DNA of 54,041 bases, taken from Fragilaria crotonensis (Eukaryota; Bacillariophyta; Fragilariophyceae; Fragilariales; Fragilariaceae). Position 1 is the stretch's first letter. Each line of letters opens with the position of its first letter. Position numbers and translations under genes: made by a program. The stretch covers positions 1-54,041 of the forward strand of contig JAKSYS010000419.1 in NCBI GenBank assembly GCA_022925895.1, written 5' to 3'. The notes below the pieces were generated by a model that did not search any database, was not told where the DNA came from, and worked only from the letters and a program-made list of their open reading frames with translations. Of the stretch, positions 11,534-22,870 are shown piece by piece.

Positions 11534-12169
11534 TCTCAGATGGATTGATTTCGATGTGATGCGATGTATGATAATGTAATACGAGTAGTACTTCTTTGCT
11601 TTGTGATCTCACATCTCAACAAAATCTGTCCTGTGTTCTTTTTGAGACAGGTGAGCGACGAGCGACGGACGTGCGTGGCAACACCCATACGCCCATGTGG
11701 GGTTCGAATGTTTTTTATCGAGGAGGTCGTCCGACTGTGCCGGTGCTTGGCACTTGGCACTTGGCACCCCAGAAATTTCAGAACTTCATATCGGCAACGC
11801 AGACGACAGTAGGTTGAGGGCGCACCGCGCTGGTAGTGCAGTTGCAGCCACCATTGTACAGTACTACAGTACCACTACATTTTACGACGATTGCTGTTAA
11901 CTACTACTACAAAAAAAAAACCAGACCTAATTAACGTGCAGATGGCATGCTACTACATGGACGTCGTCGCGAAGGTTAGGAGCGACAACAGAATGGGCCA
12001 CGTTGTCGCGTGTTATCTACTCCAGAGTCCAGGTAGTCCACATAGTCTGGAGTCCGGAGTCCCTTTCTCTTTCTCACTACTACTAGATGAACCTGGTAGC
12101 TTGCAGAGCTACCTCTAGTAGCACATAAAAGGGAATCCGTAGTGAAACCTGTTTACAATGGATTCCCCT
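11534..12169. other. Intergenic, no gene recognised
   Basis: This stretch holds the HPF promoter side and the 3' side of the basic protein gene. Two tandem copies of a CTTGGCA word occur near 11746-11768. There is an A9 run near 11914-11922. Otherwise unremarkable. Confidence 0.4.
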
Positions 12170-12859
12170 TTATTTAACATCCCCGTCTGATTCACTACTA
12201 GCACTCTCGTTCAGCCGACTCTGACGCTTGGAATCTTTGGATGGCTTGGTACCACTGTCGGAAGCGCTGTCGCTATCATATCGTTTTTTACGACGTTTTT
12301 TGTCCTCCTTTCTTCGCCTTTTCCGTTGCCTTCGACGACGTCTACTTTCGTCGGCACTACTTGAGGAAGACTCACTATCGCTGTCGCTTAGACTTCGGCT
12401 CTCCATTTTATCTCTTTTGCGGCGCTCTTTTCGTCGCTTCTTCTTCTTTTTCTTTTTCCTGTCCTCGTCGTCGCTGGAGTCCTCAGAACTACCGTTGTAC
12501 TTCAGCCGCTTCTTCCTTTTCTTTTCTTTTTTGTTCCCTACGTCCTCGGATCTTGCCATGAGCGCCACCACTTGTCCACTCAATCCTGTTGTCCTGGCCA
12601 ACTGTTCATGCTCTTTGGAAAGTGTTTTTCGTTTTCTTTTCGATGCTTGCTCTCGCTCTTTTTCGAGTCTTTGTCGATACGCAAGATCCTCTTGTTCAGT
12701 GTGTTGTTGCTGTTTGTGGGAAGCAATCTTTTCCAATTGCGAGCCAATGATACGGTCGAACGCTCGATCCAACAGCGCTTTCTTTTCTTGTTGCTTGGCG
12801 AGTTTCGCATCTCGATCTCGCGGATCAACGTACTGCACGTTGTTGTTCGTATGTGACAT
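12170..12859 (-). CDS. Lys/Arg/Ser-rich low-complexity nuclear protein
   Basis: 229 residues from ATG 12859 (MSHTNNNVQYVDPRDRD). The N-terminal half is predicted coiled or helical and charged (LDRAFDRIIGSQLEKIASHK). The C-terminal half is repetitive basic tracts (KKRRKERRKRDK, RRRRRQRKRRRKEDKK) alternating with Ser/Asp/Glu tracts (SDSDSESSSSSADES). This resembles RS-like or nucleolar proteins linked to pre-mRNA or rRNA processing, but low complexity prevents assignment to a family. The open frame extends upstream to 13081, but that part is hydrophobic and GTAC-rich, hence leader. The opposite-strand open frame over 12228-12941 is a mirror of these codons. Confidence 0.7.
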   Translation of the reverse strand: MSHTNNNVQYVDPRDRDAKLAKQQEKKALLDRAFDRIIGSQLEKIASHKQQQHTEQEDLAYRQRLEKEREQASKRKRKTLSKEHEQLARTTGLSGQVVALMARSEDVGNKKEKKRKKRLKYNGSSEDSSDDEDRKKKKKKKRRKERRKRDKMESRSLSDSDSESSSSSADESRRRRRQRKRRRKEDKKRRKKRYDSDSASDSGTKPSKDSKRQSRLNESASSESDGDVK

Positions 12860-14437
12860 GGGGGTCGCGGGTCTGAGAGGTTTCAGGCCGACAGGATGTG
12901 CTGTTGTCGCAACTATCCACAAACGGATGGGTATAATGTAGTGATGAGAGACAGGATTGTCAATGCACCTCGACGCTCCACAGTTGTGTGTTATCGAGAT
13001 GATGTCGGCTACTATTAGTACAAAGTACTCCAGTACGGAGGACAGTACTACAGTACACCTAACAACCATGAAATATAACATACAATAACATATAACATAT
13101 AACCTTCACTTCTCGGATTAAAACCGTCATTTGCCGCCCCAGCTTACCGGAAGTGGCAGGTGGCAGGTGGCAGTACGAAGTATCATACAGTACTTGTACA
13201 GGGTATTACAGGGTAGAGGCATTCGTGTGGTCGGTCGTACGCTACAAGTACTCGAGTACCTGGTGCAACAGTAGACTTGAGGTTCGTAGACCATCAAGCT
13301 GTTTGCACATCCCAAAACTTTATCCAGTCAGTGTTGTATGTTCATCCTGGATCCAGGACCAGCCAGCAATTGTTCAAACCAACAGGGCAATCATTGATCT
13401 CTCTTTATGGCAATGGCTGTCTATGGTCAAAGTCATGGAAGGTACTACCCAGTGATGTAGTATACAAAGGTCAAAAGTAGTATTTCATCAAGTGTTGTTG
13501 CTGCTCAGTGATGATGGCCGCCAAGGGTAAAACACCAGATGGCATTGCTTGGTATACCCATCAAGTTGGGAACCCCTGGGGGTGCATAAGTGAAGTTCAG
13601 TGCAATCTCAAACCTATCCATTAAGACATCAAGGGTATCTGAGGCATACTCAAGATTTGTTTGCCTTTATGAAAAACTGTACTACTACACATCTACACAA
13701 ACAGGGAAACTGATTGTTCCTTGGTAGCTTCCAGTATCACACACAAAATCTTACTGGAGGAGTGAAAGATGTCACTTTTCATGATTATCCGACTTCATGC
13801 AATATGCAATGTTCAATGTTTAGTCATGCAGTACGAGTACTCCAGTACGACAGGAACGAATGGGAGCGTATCCCGAGAGCGCAATTTGTGACTCGTGACA
13901 TCATTCCAATCCAGAATCCGTGCTTTTTCGAGTCCATTTCTACGTGGCTTCTACGTGACGAATAGTATAACGAAGGAGTGAATTCTCAAGATGAACGGAG
14001 TCGCCATGGATTTCTCACCTTTCATAACGTTTATTTACCGTGTGATCAAGAAAAGCTCCCGGCTCTGAACTCTCAAGAAAAAGAAAACCCCACAAGCGAC
14101 AAACCTACATTCGTGACGAGAATACGAGCAGGACTCATCATAAAGCTGAACCTGCGCCCACTGAACACAGAGCGAGCGAAAGAGTAGCGCGGACGACATC
14201 GACCATCAGGTTAGTAAAGTACCAGATACAGCGAACTCGAGTTCATATCACCGCAAATCACGTATTTGAAGTTGGAAGTGTCAAACGGTGGTGTGGTGTG
14301 TGGAATTGTACGGTACGAGGTATTCCAGTGTATAGTTCTCCAGTACTTGTGCCAGTACATCGTGTGTGTTGTGCTGTCAATTGTTCTCGAACTCACAGTC
14401 AAATTCCGTCACGAAGGAAAAAGAAATCTGAGAAAAT
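12860..14437. other. Long intergenic region, no convincing gene
   Basis: 1.6 kb with only short open frames (for example 13978-14187 plus, 69 residues, no recognisable domain). It contains GTAC clusters at 13010-13060 and 13190-13260 and a short CTGGCAGG-like tandem at about 13150-13175. The last 250 bases are the RBR ligase leader. Confidence 0.4.
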
Positions 14438-16255
14438 ATGGCATCTGAAGCTGAATATGAGTACGACTACTCCGATGATGAAGATTACCCTGTAGAAAGC
14501 GACGACGATGACGAGGGAATGGACTGGGAGGAGAGCAACCCCAATGCAGCTCCAGTCGTCATGGGCGGAGGGAAAGGTAAGTCGGATTAATGTTATCCGG
14601 TGTCGTTGATTTCTACTGTTAAAGTACCAGTATTGGGAAAATCTTGCTTCCACGTTTGACGTGTGTCGTGTTCAGACTTCAGACCTTTGTGTTGTCTCGA
14701 TTCCTCTTGCTGTTTGCTGATATTGTTGCTGACTTTCACTCTCTCTCTCGCTTGCACTGCAATGCTGTACACAACTCCTTTCTCATTACTCATAACTCAC
14801 AGGATCTGGAATCCGGATGCTCCCTGCCGAGAAATGGTGCCTGAAATGAAACGCCGTCTGAAGGATGCCACTGATGTATTGGATGTTCCACCTTCGGCTG
14901 CTGCTGTCTTATTGCGAGAACATAAGTGGTCCAAAGTTCTTCTTGAGAAGTTTTACAATGACCCAAACAAGCTAGAACAAAAATATGGCGTCTATTATAG
15001 ATGCAATCCTGTCAAATCAAAACAGAAAACAAAATGTGCGAGATTTGCTACGAGGACGATCAGCCCATGATTGCCATGCCCTGCGGACACGAATTTTGTA
15101 AGGAGTGCTGGAAGGACTTTGTGCAAACGCCATTTCAGAAGGACCCTCTTGTATCAGGAAGTCGTGCCCAGAAGCCAAGTGCACAGAATTGATGACAGAA
15201 GAAGAAGTCCTTCAAGCTGCGCCAGACTTGTTGCCCAAATTTGAGAATTATCAGCTTCGATCTTTTGTCGAATCCAATACTTTGACTCGCTGGTGTCCAG
15301 GGCGCGGCTGCGAGCGAGTTGCTATCGCATCGTCCGCATCCGCGTTGGAACAAGATGGAAAAGTCGCCAATTGCGATGCTTGCAGCACATCGTTTTGTTT
15401 GGTATGTGGTGAGGAACCTCATTCCCCATGCAACTGCAAGGAGCTGGCAGTTTGGAATGAAAAGTGTAGAAATGAATCAGAAACCGCTAATTGGATTTTG
15501 GCAAACACCAAGGCTTGCCCCAAGTGCATTTCCCGAATTGAAAAGAACCAGGGATGCAACCACATGACCTGCCAGAAATGCAAATTCGAGTTCTGCTGGA
15601 TTTGCATGGGCGATTGGACTACACATGGTGCCAATACGTGAGTACATTATTTGATTGTTCTGGTGACGTTCTGTCACGATCACGATTACTTACGCCTCAC
15701 CATTGATGCACTTTTTCTTTCAGTGGAGGCTATTATAAATGCAACAAATTCGACCCAAACAGTACTGGTGATGAAAATGACCATTCTGATGCGGCCAAGG
15801 CAAAACGAGAACTCGACCGATACTTGCATTACTACAAGCGGTATCACGCACATTCGGAGGCACAAGCGTTTGCCAAGAAGCAGCTCAAAGAAACCGAAAC
15901 CAGAATGATCCTATTGCAGGAATCGTCTGACAATGCGCGCTGGTCAGAGGTCGAATTCCTCAAGACTGCTAACGAGCAGCTCATTGAGTGCCGACGTGTG
16001 TTGAAATACACCTATACGTTTGCCTATTATTTGACTGATGACACCAAGAAGATGCAGAAGGAATGCTTCGAATATCACCAAGAAATGTTGGAGAGGTTTA
16101 CGGAAAATTTGTCTGAACTTTCCGAAGCCGCTCGCGGAAATGGATCGCACCGACGTGGTCAACCAGACGCGCGTCGTCGATCGCTTCATGAAAACATTCT
16201 CAAGTATGTCGAGGATGGCATGGAAGATATGCAGCCACCGGCAATATCGGGATAG
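14438..16255 (+). CDS. Ariadne-type RBR E3 ubiquitin ligase, several frame breaks
   Basis: RING-between-RING ligase that passes ubiquitin through a RING2 cysteine. Exon 1 (14438-14576) encodes an acidic start, MASEAEYEYDYSDDEDY. Intron 14577-14802 is GTAAGT/CAG and intron 15638-15723 is GTGAGT/CAG (NT|GGYYKCNKFD). Domains in order: UBA-like (VPEMKRRLKDATDVLDVPPS); RING1 (CEICYEDD, MPCGHEFCKECW); IBR (CPGRGCERVAI to CNCKELAVW); RING2 (CPKCISRIEKNQGCNHMTC, catalytic Cys likely in GCNHMTC); and the Ariadne helical domain with LKYTYTFAYYLTDD. The frame breaks at about 14835, 15032, 15125, 16130 and 16195. In at least three (AAA or AAAA runs) adding a single A restores family sequence. All zinc ligands are present. 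The gene is probably functional with assembly errors. Confidence 0.88.
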
Positions 16256-16421
16256 GCAGTATGCGAAGGACTACTTATATCATAGCGTCTTGGAGACGGC
16301 GCTTGTAAAAACAAAAGCGAATCACAAAGCAACAAAATGAAAAGGTGGAACAACTTAGAGGATGAGAAATATTAATGCATATAGTACTCCTGTACTACTT
16401 CTCGTCTACCCAATACTGTAT

Positions 16422-17096
16422 CTACTTCTGAAACGAAGTTGGAAGTCCATCAGCATCCACATCCTCTTCATGCGCTTCTCCGTCAGCATCATTTGGATTC
16501 CCGAGATCGTGTTGGTCAAATAATCTGCTCCACCGCCAAGGTTGCCGCCGTCGTTTTCGTAATGCCATGACTCTCGTCAAACTCATGCAGCACACGAGTC
16601 GTATTCGTAAGCCCCGTCGCTATCTCTTCAGTTGGGACAATCGCCGCAATGGAACTGCCAATGCCCTTGCTCGTGGCCGAAATTTGAAACTGTTGATCGA
16701 CGACAGAAACCAATTTCCGATAGTGCTGCCGGCGCTCTTAACAGTCGACGATACGTTTGTCTTTTGGTCAATCGTTTTGACGGAGGTCCCAATTTTGTCC
16801 CAGGCCTGCGAGATTCCCAACTTAGAATCCAAATTGGACGCAAGTCGCTGAGACGAGACTTTGAGTTTCGATATGGCTTCGGCCCTGTCGGCGGGAGTTG
16901 TTGACGCGCCAGTGGCTGTGGTGGTCGAGTAATCATCACCAGCCGTAGTGCCGGTCGCCGTCGCTGACGATTCGTCCACGGCCCAAGGATCAGTCACTAC
17001 AGCAGCCGCTGCAGCGGCAGCATCGGGAGTATCTCCGTGCCCGAGACTGACGGGCTCAAGGTCATCGCCGCCGTTACTATCAGATACTAGTACCAT
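16422..17096 (-). CDS. Unrecognised Ala/Thr-rich protein, possibly BPA1-like
   Basis: Start ATG 17096. The N-terminal part is Gly/Ala/Thr-rich and disordered, including an Ala run and DPWAVDES. From about residue 75 the sequence is helical with repeats such as LGISQAWDKIGTSVKTIDQK and STVKSAGSTIGNWF. The frame shifts at about 16690 into FQISATSKGIGSSIAAIVP and again near 16520, ending LGNPNDADGEAHEED at the stop 16422. The DEK/SK-type helical repeats recall the C-terminus of ACD11-binding (BPA1-like) RNA-motif proteins, but no RNA motif is visible. I give that only as a guess. Confidence 0.5.
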
Positions 17097-17327
17097 GGTT
17101 GAAGGATGAGGTGCAAGTGAGATGCGAAGTACTTGTACTCTTGTACTTGTACTAACTGAGAGAACAGAATATAACTTGAAAAACGAACTTCAGCTCGTGG
17201 CTGACTGTACCCGCATACTCGAGTACTGTTTAAAGTCATTCTTGCATACCAAACTCTACTTCTACTGCAGAACAAGTATTGAGTTTGTGTACCAAATTCT
17301 GCCTCAGAGGTGCGCGAGTTGTAACAT

Positions 17328-17420
17328 GTACGACCTCCAAACGGGTTGCAAGTGTACCTCCGGTGCATGATAAAAAGAAGAAATTGCCGTACGTGCAGTA
17401 CATTTTGTACGTGACAGAAA
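17328..17420 (-). repeat. Left inverted end of composite element
   Basis: Reverse complement matches 22308-22405 almost throughout, with small gaps in the T-rich centre. Confidence 0.7.
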
Positions 17421-17465
17421 TTAGCATCATCCTTTTTCGCCGCATAGCACTTTCTCAGAATGGTA

Positions 17466-19434
17466 CCACATAAAAATGGCTTTGACCCGATAAATTGGCT
17501 TTGAACCAATCTCTTGTGAAATTCTAGGACCCCTACAAAAACACTCCAATTTTCATAATTTCACACGATGACCTATTATAGAGCTCTCCTAAGTTAACAG
17601 ATAGAGATATGTTCCCCTTATAGACAAGCAATTGAATTGCTCAAGTCTCTCGCATACGCCTACAGTAGATGAGACGTCAAAATATTGGGAGGAAAGCTTT
17701 TTCACACGTCGAGGATGCCCTCCAGCTTTTCATTAACCGTAGTTCTGAATATTTTCCTATGTAAGCGAAAATATAGGAATTTTATAACCGTAACCAAACA
17801 TGCCGATTCCACATTTCTTGTCGGCACGGCTGATATGCGATCACATATCTCGTAATTTCACACCACGACCAGCATGACTATCAAAGCAAACAACGCAACG
17901 CCATTTCTACTGCTCGACGGTCACGGAAGTCGATTTGATCTTCAATTTCTTGAGTACATAAACAGCCGTGACACGATGTGGAAAGCATGCATCGGAGTCC
18001 CCTACGGTACCAGTTACTGGCAGGTTGGGGACTCTACGGAGCAGAACGGATGCTTCAAGATGGCGCTTACGAAACATAAACGAGACCTGCTGGCACAGAA
18101 GGCGTCAGTTGGAGCAGAATTTCTTGCAATCGAAAAGAAGATGTCATTCACCTCGTTCATAGAGCATGGAATGACTCCTTTGCTCGCATCAAACAAAATC
18201 AAAACGCGATTGCAGAACGAGGCTGGACACCACTTACTTATAATTGTTTGCTGCACCCCGAAATCCTTCAGACACGCACTAACAAGGCAATTGGAACAAC
18301 AGCAACAGAAGAAGCTGGAAGCGTCAACGCTCCAAACGGCGATGTGATTTCTGCTCTTGATCAAGACGTGCAACTGAATTTATCTCAAGGCCTCTCGGGG
18401 GAAATACATGGATACAATTCTTGAAAGCAGGATTCGTGAAGATGCTCGCAATGGAGTGAACTTGGAGGAAAACAGGCAGAAAAGGATTGATTCAGCGGAG
18501 GAAAATATCAATTCGAAAAAAAAACGATACACCGCTGGGCTCCATGCATCTGCTGGACAGTTTGGCTTGGGCCCGACGGTCTTGAAGAATATGAAACAGC
18601 GTCAATGGGAACAGGCAATCAAAGCGTGTGATGCGCAAGAGAAGCGACTTCAAGCATTTCGATCTCTTGAAAGGAAGGTTGCTGCAATCAAAGAGCTGAA
18701 TATAGCTAGCAGAGAACTGAACGTTAGCCAATTGAAGGTAATGGCAATGTGGTATAAACGGGCAAATGACTCACCAGTGCCAACGACGCGATCACTTCTT
18801 CTCGCAAGACTTCTCGAGACCTGTAATCGCGGTGATCAAGTTGCACCTCCACTTCCAAATGCCCGCCCCGAACCACCACCCGATCATGTGGTACTAGTGA
18901 ATACTGGTGCTGATGTTGTTGAACAAGATGAGCACCAGTAACCAGGAATGGTAAAAGAGATGAATTAGGAATATATGTTGCATGAAATGTTTTTTTTAGA
19001 ATGCCGGAGTATGAAGTATGAACGCGGCGTGTGTCTGGCAGCGTTATGAATCTTAGAACGGTCTACATGTACTCTAGGCGTGTGGTACAAACAGCTCGTT
19101 CAAAACCCTGTACCAGTAAAGAACATTCGCATTTTGATTCGCGATTTAATGGTCGAAGTCTTGTGAAAAAAATCAAGAAGTGAAGATAAAATATTATCCC
19201 TATTCGTATACAAATTTATACACAACTTTGAGCCAATAAACCAAAAACGAAGACTTGAATATCATCGATAGGTAAATTGGATCTTGCTCCAGTACTTTGA
19301 TCATTCTACATACCTGTTGACAATGTGATGAAGGGTCTATGATCCGAACTGTTTGTGCGAGATCCGTGTTTCTGCCGAGATATTGTAAGTTGAAACTCTT
19401 GTGAAATTATCGGTTCAAGGCCATTTTTATGTGG
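17466..19434 (+). mobile_element. Pogo/Tc1-like DNA transposon with TA flanks, internally truncated
   Basis: Terminal inverted repeats of about 27 bp begin CCACATAAAAATGGC on the left and end GCCATTTTTATGTGG on the right, each flanked by TA (17464-17465, 19435-19436). The two ends then share TTGAMCCGATAA. CTCTTGTGAAATT also occurs near both ends. The interior carries the C-terminal half of a DDE transposase. At about 2 kb and without the N-terminal half it cannot be autonomous. Confidence 0.7.
17874..18941 (+). pseudogene. C-terminal remnant of DDE_1-type transposase
   Basis: Two frames (17874-18347 and 18408-18941) together encode the second half of a DDE transposase. It opens with TPFLLLDGHGSRFDLQFLEY, where the LDGHGS aspartate (codon near 17916) matches the second catalytic Asp of pogo/CENP-B-type transposases. 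It continues IGVPYGTSYWQVGDSTEQNG. The region between, 18190-18400, reads ERGWTPLTYN-type family sequence in the third frame, so a break lies near 18190 and another near 18400. The C-terminus has a basic helix region and LKVMAMWYKRANDSPVPT, like a SAP-type segment. The DNA-binding domain and first catalytic Asp, expected upstream, are absent: 17492-17873 has no matching frame. Confidence 0.7.
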
Positions 19435-19520
19435 TACCGTAGAACCTGGTACAAGTATTTGTGTAATACCGGTATGCCTCCGAGCACTTAGTCGTTCGCT
19501 GTTACTGTTGCATGAAGACC

Positions 19521-20839
19521 TGGTTATCATGAAACACATCATGCTAACTCAATCAAAAGCACAGTAGTATCTGATTCATACTAACATATTAAACTACCGC
19601 AGTCTCCACTCGACAGAGCTCGCTTAGCATCTTCGAACTTGAGTTATGACTTGAGTCCCCCCTCGCTACTGTTAGCGTCATAGAGCCAGGACACGAATCA
19701 TCAGACATCAGGTCCTTTCCGGCTGCCGGACGTTGTCGACACACCAACAGGTATTACATCATTGCTGCAGTCAGAATTCCATCATTCCTTCTCATTGCCT
19801 CCGGGATGCTATGGAGTCGGGCATCAAAATACTCCATTTGACTAGCCAAGTAACGGTATGGCAGGCAGGCAGTTTGTGATCAAACAAACTCTCCAACCAA
19901 AAGTCGATTGAGAAGTTGAGATTCCCAACATCGCGCCAGGCACAACACCTTCCCCAAGTGTTCAATAGCTAGCTGAAATTCCATTGAGTGCGCCTTCAAT
20001 GATTCCATCATGGACCCGCCAGTCGGGAATTCAAGCCGGCTCTCAGTCTCATATTGTTGGTGGTGGATCAGTCGGATGAGCAATCAGTATTGCCGTCAAA
20101 CATTCCATGTAACACACCCAGTGATGTTTCCTCCTACATTCCATCCCTACTCCAACTCTTTCCTGACGCAATGCCATCGTCGTCAACAGTGGTCCCACCT
20201 GAATTAAGATCAAGTACGCCATCTGACATTCCATCAGCAGAAGTTACATCGGGTCCACAGGTAATTCCTCGATTATTGTCGTCGTAATCAGGAATGCCCT
20301 CAAGCCTACCATCTGACCAGCCAAGTGATGTTCCATAAAAATTCCAATGGTGGTCCAACCAAAAGTCAATCGAGAAGTTGAGTCTTCAAAACCTCCTTCG
20401 CAAGTCCTCAAAGTAACCTGCTTGGAATATGAGTCGCTATCGCTATCGATTGTGCTGACTTCGGTGATTCATCCCGGTTACACAATCACAAATCATAGTC
20501 GTCCATGTGGATTGATCTCGTCACTCTCTCTAGAATGGGTGATGACTTGTCCCCGAAGGATGCAAGTTGGGTGGAAAGTACGATAGTTGCTTGTTGTCGA
20601 TGCTTCTGTCTTCTTGTCATTGCTAAGCTGGACGTACCATACCAGGACGTATGCGTGACACACGTGCGTACAAGTATTTATTTGAGTGCCTTTCTGTGCA
20701 TGACCTTGTCAGGGTGGAGTGATTTAAAACCCCTGTAGAGACGTACTACGTTTGTACGACGTGATCCAAAGTTTTTGGTTCCTGTTCTTGTTTTTATCGG
20801 AGGTACACTTGCAACCCGTTTGGAGCTAGTACCTGCTGT
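19521..20839. repeat. Tandem duplication, unit 1 (about 1.32 kb)
   Basis: Begins TGGTTATCATGAAACACATC and ends with the 35-base outer motif (20798-20832). It matches unit 2 along its length with scattered substitutions and indels. The plus strand near 20054-20287 reads degenerate Pro/Ser repeats (NTPSDVSSYIPS, STPSDIPSAEVTS), like diatom PSDxPS-repeat surface proteins. It is not an intact gene. Confidence 0.75.
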
Positions 20840-22152
20840 TGGTTATCATGAAACACATCATGCTAACTCGATCAAAATCGCAGTTGCTCATTCATAACGT
20901 ATTAAACTACCGCAGTCACCACCCAACAGAGCTCGCTTAGCATCTTTAAATTGAAGACTTGAGTCCCTCGCCACTGTTAGCATGATGGACGAGCCAGGAC
21001 AACGAAACATCAGGTCCTTTCCTGCTGCAGGGCATAGCCGACTGCCGACACTCCATCAGGTATTACATCATTGTTGCAGGCTGGGATTCCATAATGCCTT
21101 CTCATTGCCTCTGGGATCCTATTGAGTCGGGCCTCAAAATACTCCATTTGACAAGCCAAGTAATGGTACTATGGCAGGTCGTAAGATCGTGATCAAACAA
21201 ACTCTCCAACCAAAAGTTGATCGAGATATTGAGATTCCGGACATCGCACCAGGCACAACTCCCTTTCCGAGAGTTCAATAGCTGGAAATGCAACTGAGTG
21301 TGCCTTCAATGATTCCATCACAGACCTGCCAGTCGCTCAGGAATTCAATCCGGCTATCAATTTCATATTGCTGTTGTATCCGTCGGCGGATGAGGAGCAA
21401 TCAGTAATGACGTCAACCATTCCATTAAAACACCCGGTGATGCTTCCTACTAAGAATGGATTCCATCCACACTCCAACTTTTCCTGCCGCAAGGCCTTCG
21501 TCGTCAACAGACAGTGATCCCACCTGAACTTCGATCGAGTATGCCATCCGACACTCCATCACTTGTTCCATCGGTCCAGAGGTAGCTATTCCTCGATTAT
21601 TGTCGTCAAAGTCAGGAATTCCCTCAAGCCTACCAGCTAGAATTCTATCCAACAATCTAAATGATGCTCCATAGAAAATCCAATGCTGGTCCAACGAAAG
21701 TCGATCGAGAAGGTTGAGTTTCCACAACCACCTTTCGAGTAACTCGGAATGTGTGTCACCATTGATTGTGCTGACTTCGGCGATTCATCCCACCAGTTAC
21801 TAGTTACACCATCACAAATCAGAATCGTACATGTGGGTTGATCTCGTCAATCTCTCTAGATTTGGTGATGACTTGTCCCCGAAGGATGCAAGTTGGGCCA
21901 AAAGAAGTTGTTGTCGATGTTGTTGTGTCGTCATTGCTATGCTGGAAGTACTATGGTACTGGTACCATACCAGGACGTACATGATACACGTGCTTATTCG
22001 GACTGCCTCCTTGTGCAGAATCTCTTGTCTCATTGGAGTGGATTTAAAACTCCTGTAGACATGTACTAAGCTTGTACGACCCGACCCACAGTATTTGCTT
22101 GCAGTTTTTATATTTTTCGGAGGTACACATGCAACCCGTTTGGAGGTCGTAC
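20840..22152. repeat. Tandem duplication, unit 2 (about 1.31 kb)
   Basis: Diverged copy of unit 1, including the CCCCGAAGGATGCAAGTTGG stretch (20550s and 21870s) and the terminal motif at 22118-22152. It has the same degenerate Pro/Ser-repeat coding trace (PPELRSSMPSDTPSLVPS near 21523-21575). The divergence suggests an old duplication. Confidence 0.75.
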
Positions 22153-22267
22153 TTGTAGCAGGTCGTCATATCATCCAGAAGAAACACGTGAACTGAGGTC
22201 TTGTACATGTACGCACTACGCAAGTGTACCTGGTAGTACAGTCCTACCGGTAGTAGTACCTTATTCT

Positions 22268-22310
22268 AAAAAATGCACGTCATCTCCTTACAAGGAGATG
22301 ACGCTTTTTT
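22268..22310. repeat. Near-perfect hairpin with A-run and T-run flanks
   Basis: Arms of 12 bp, CGTCATCTCCTT (22278-22289) and AAGGAGATGACG (22292-22303), are separated by only two bases. They are flanked by six A (22268-22273) and six T (22305-22310), which lengthen the pairing. It lies just inside the right inverted end. Its form is like a transcription-stop or cleavage hairpin; the role is unknown. Confidence 0.7.
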
Positions 22311-22405
22311 CTGTCACGTACAAAATGTACTCGCATCTACGACAATTCATATTATTTTTTCATCATGCGTCGGAGGTACACTTGCAACCCGTTTGGAGCT
22401 AGTAC
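22308..22405 (+). repeat. Right inverted end of composite element
   Basis: Inverted partner of 17328-17420. The open frame that starts here (22365-22790) begins inside the repeat and is not a gene I would support. Confidence 0.7.
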
Positions 22406-22870
22406 AGCACCATATATAGTGGCAGTAGAGTGTTCGTTGCTTGCACGCTTGCACACGATGGGATTCCAAACACGACCGAATTTCATGACATCACGCAAGA
22501 AGGGGGGTTTCCGCCTCTGTTGGCTGATGCATTTTTCCAAGGTACAGTATGCATATCGAGCATCTACTACCGTAGTAGTAGTACCTGGTACTGGAGTACA
22601 GTTCTTCGACGATTCTATTCTCAGCTATGCGTACACCAGTAGGACTTCCAAGCGAGAATTTCCAGAAACGCTTTCCCTCTCACAGTTGTTGCAAAGGAAA
22701 TGGAAGCAACAACTACATGTACTAGTACCGTACATTGCCTCGTGCGCATCGCAAGGACTTAACAATTTATTGGCTGTGATCCGACCCTGAAAAGAAGATT
22801 ATCGGAGACGAACTCTCAAGTCTTCCAATCGAATTTTTTTCAACATGCAAATTCCGTGAACGCAGCGTTT

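Larger units (their letters stand above)
17328..22405. mobile_element. Composite repeat element with about 95-bp inverted ends
   Basis: The outer ends are inverted copies of about 95 bp (17328-17420 and, reversed, 22308-22405). Both read CTGTCACGTACAAAATGTACT inward and CGGAGGTACACTTGCAACCC outward, ending in GTAC. The same 35-base outer motif recurs in direct orientation at 20798-20832 and 22118-22152. The interior holds a smaller TA-flanked element (17466-19434) and a 1.3-kb tandem duplication. No host gene is seen inside. I cannot define a target-site duplication for the outer ends, so the mechanism is unknown. It could be a nonautonomous DNA transposon into which another element inserted. 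Confidence 0.55.

Noticed and set aside
12228..12941. 237-codon plus-strand open frame rich in Phe/Leu/Ser/Arg
   Set aside because: Mirror image of the Lys/Arg/Ser-rich minus-strand gene; low-complexity codons leave the antisense frame open.
22365..22790. 141-codon plus-strand open frame
   Set aside because: It begins inside the inverted repeat, has no domain, and runs through GTAC-rich sequence.
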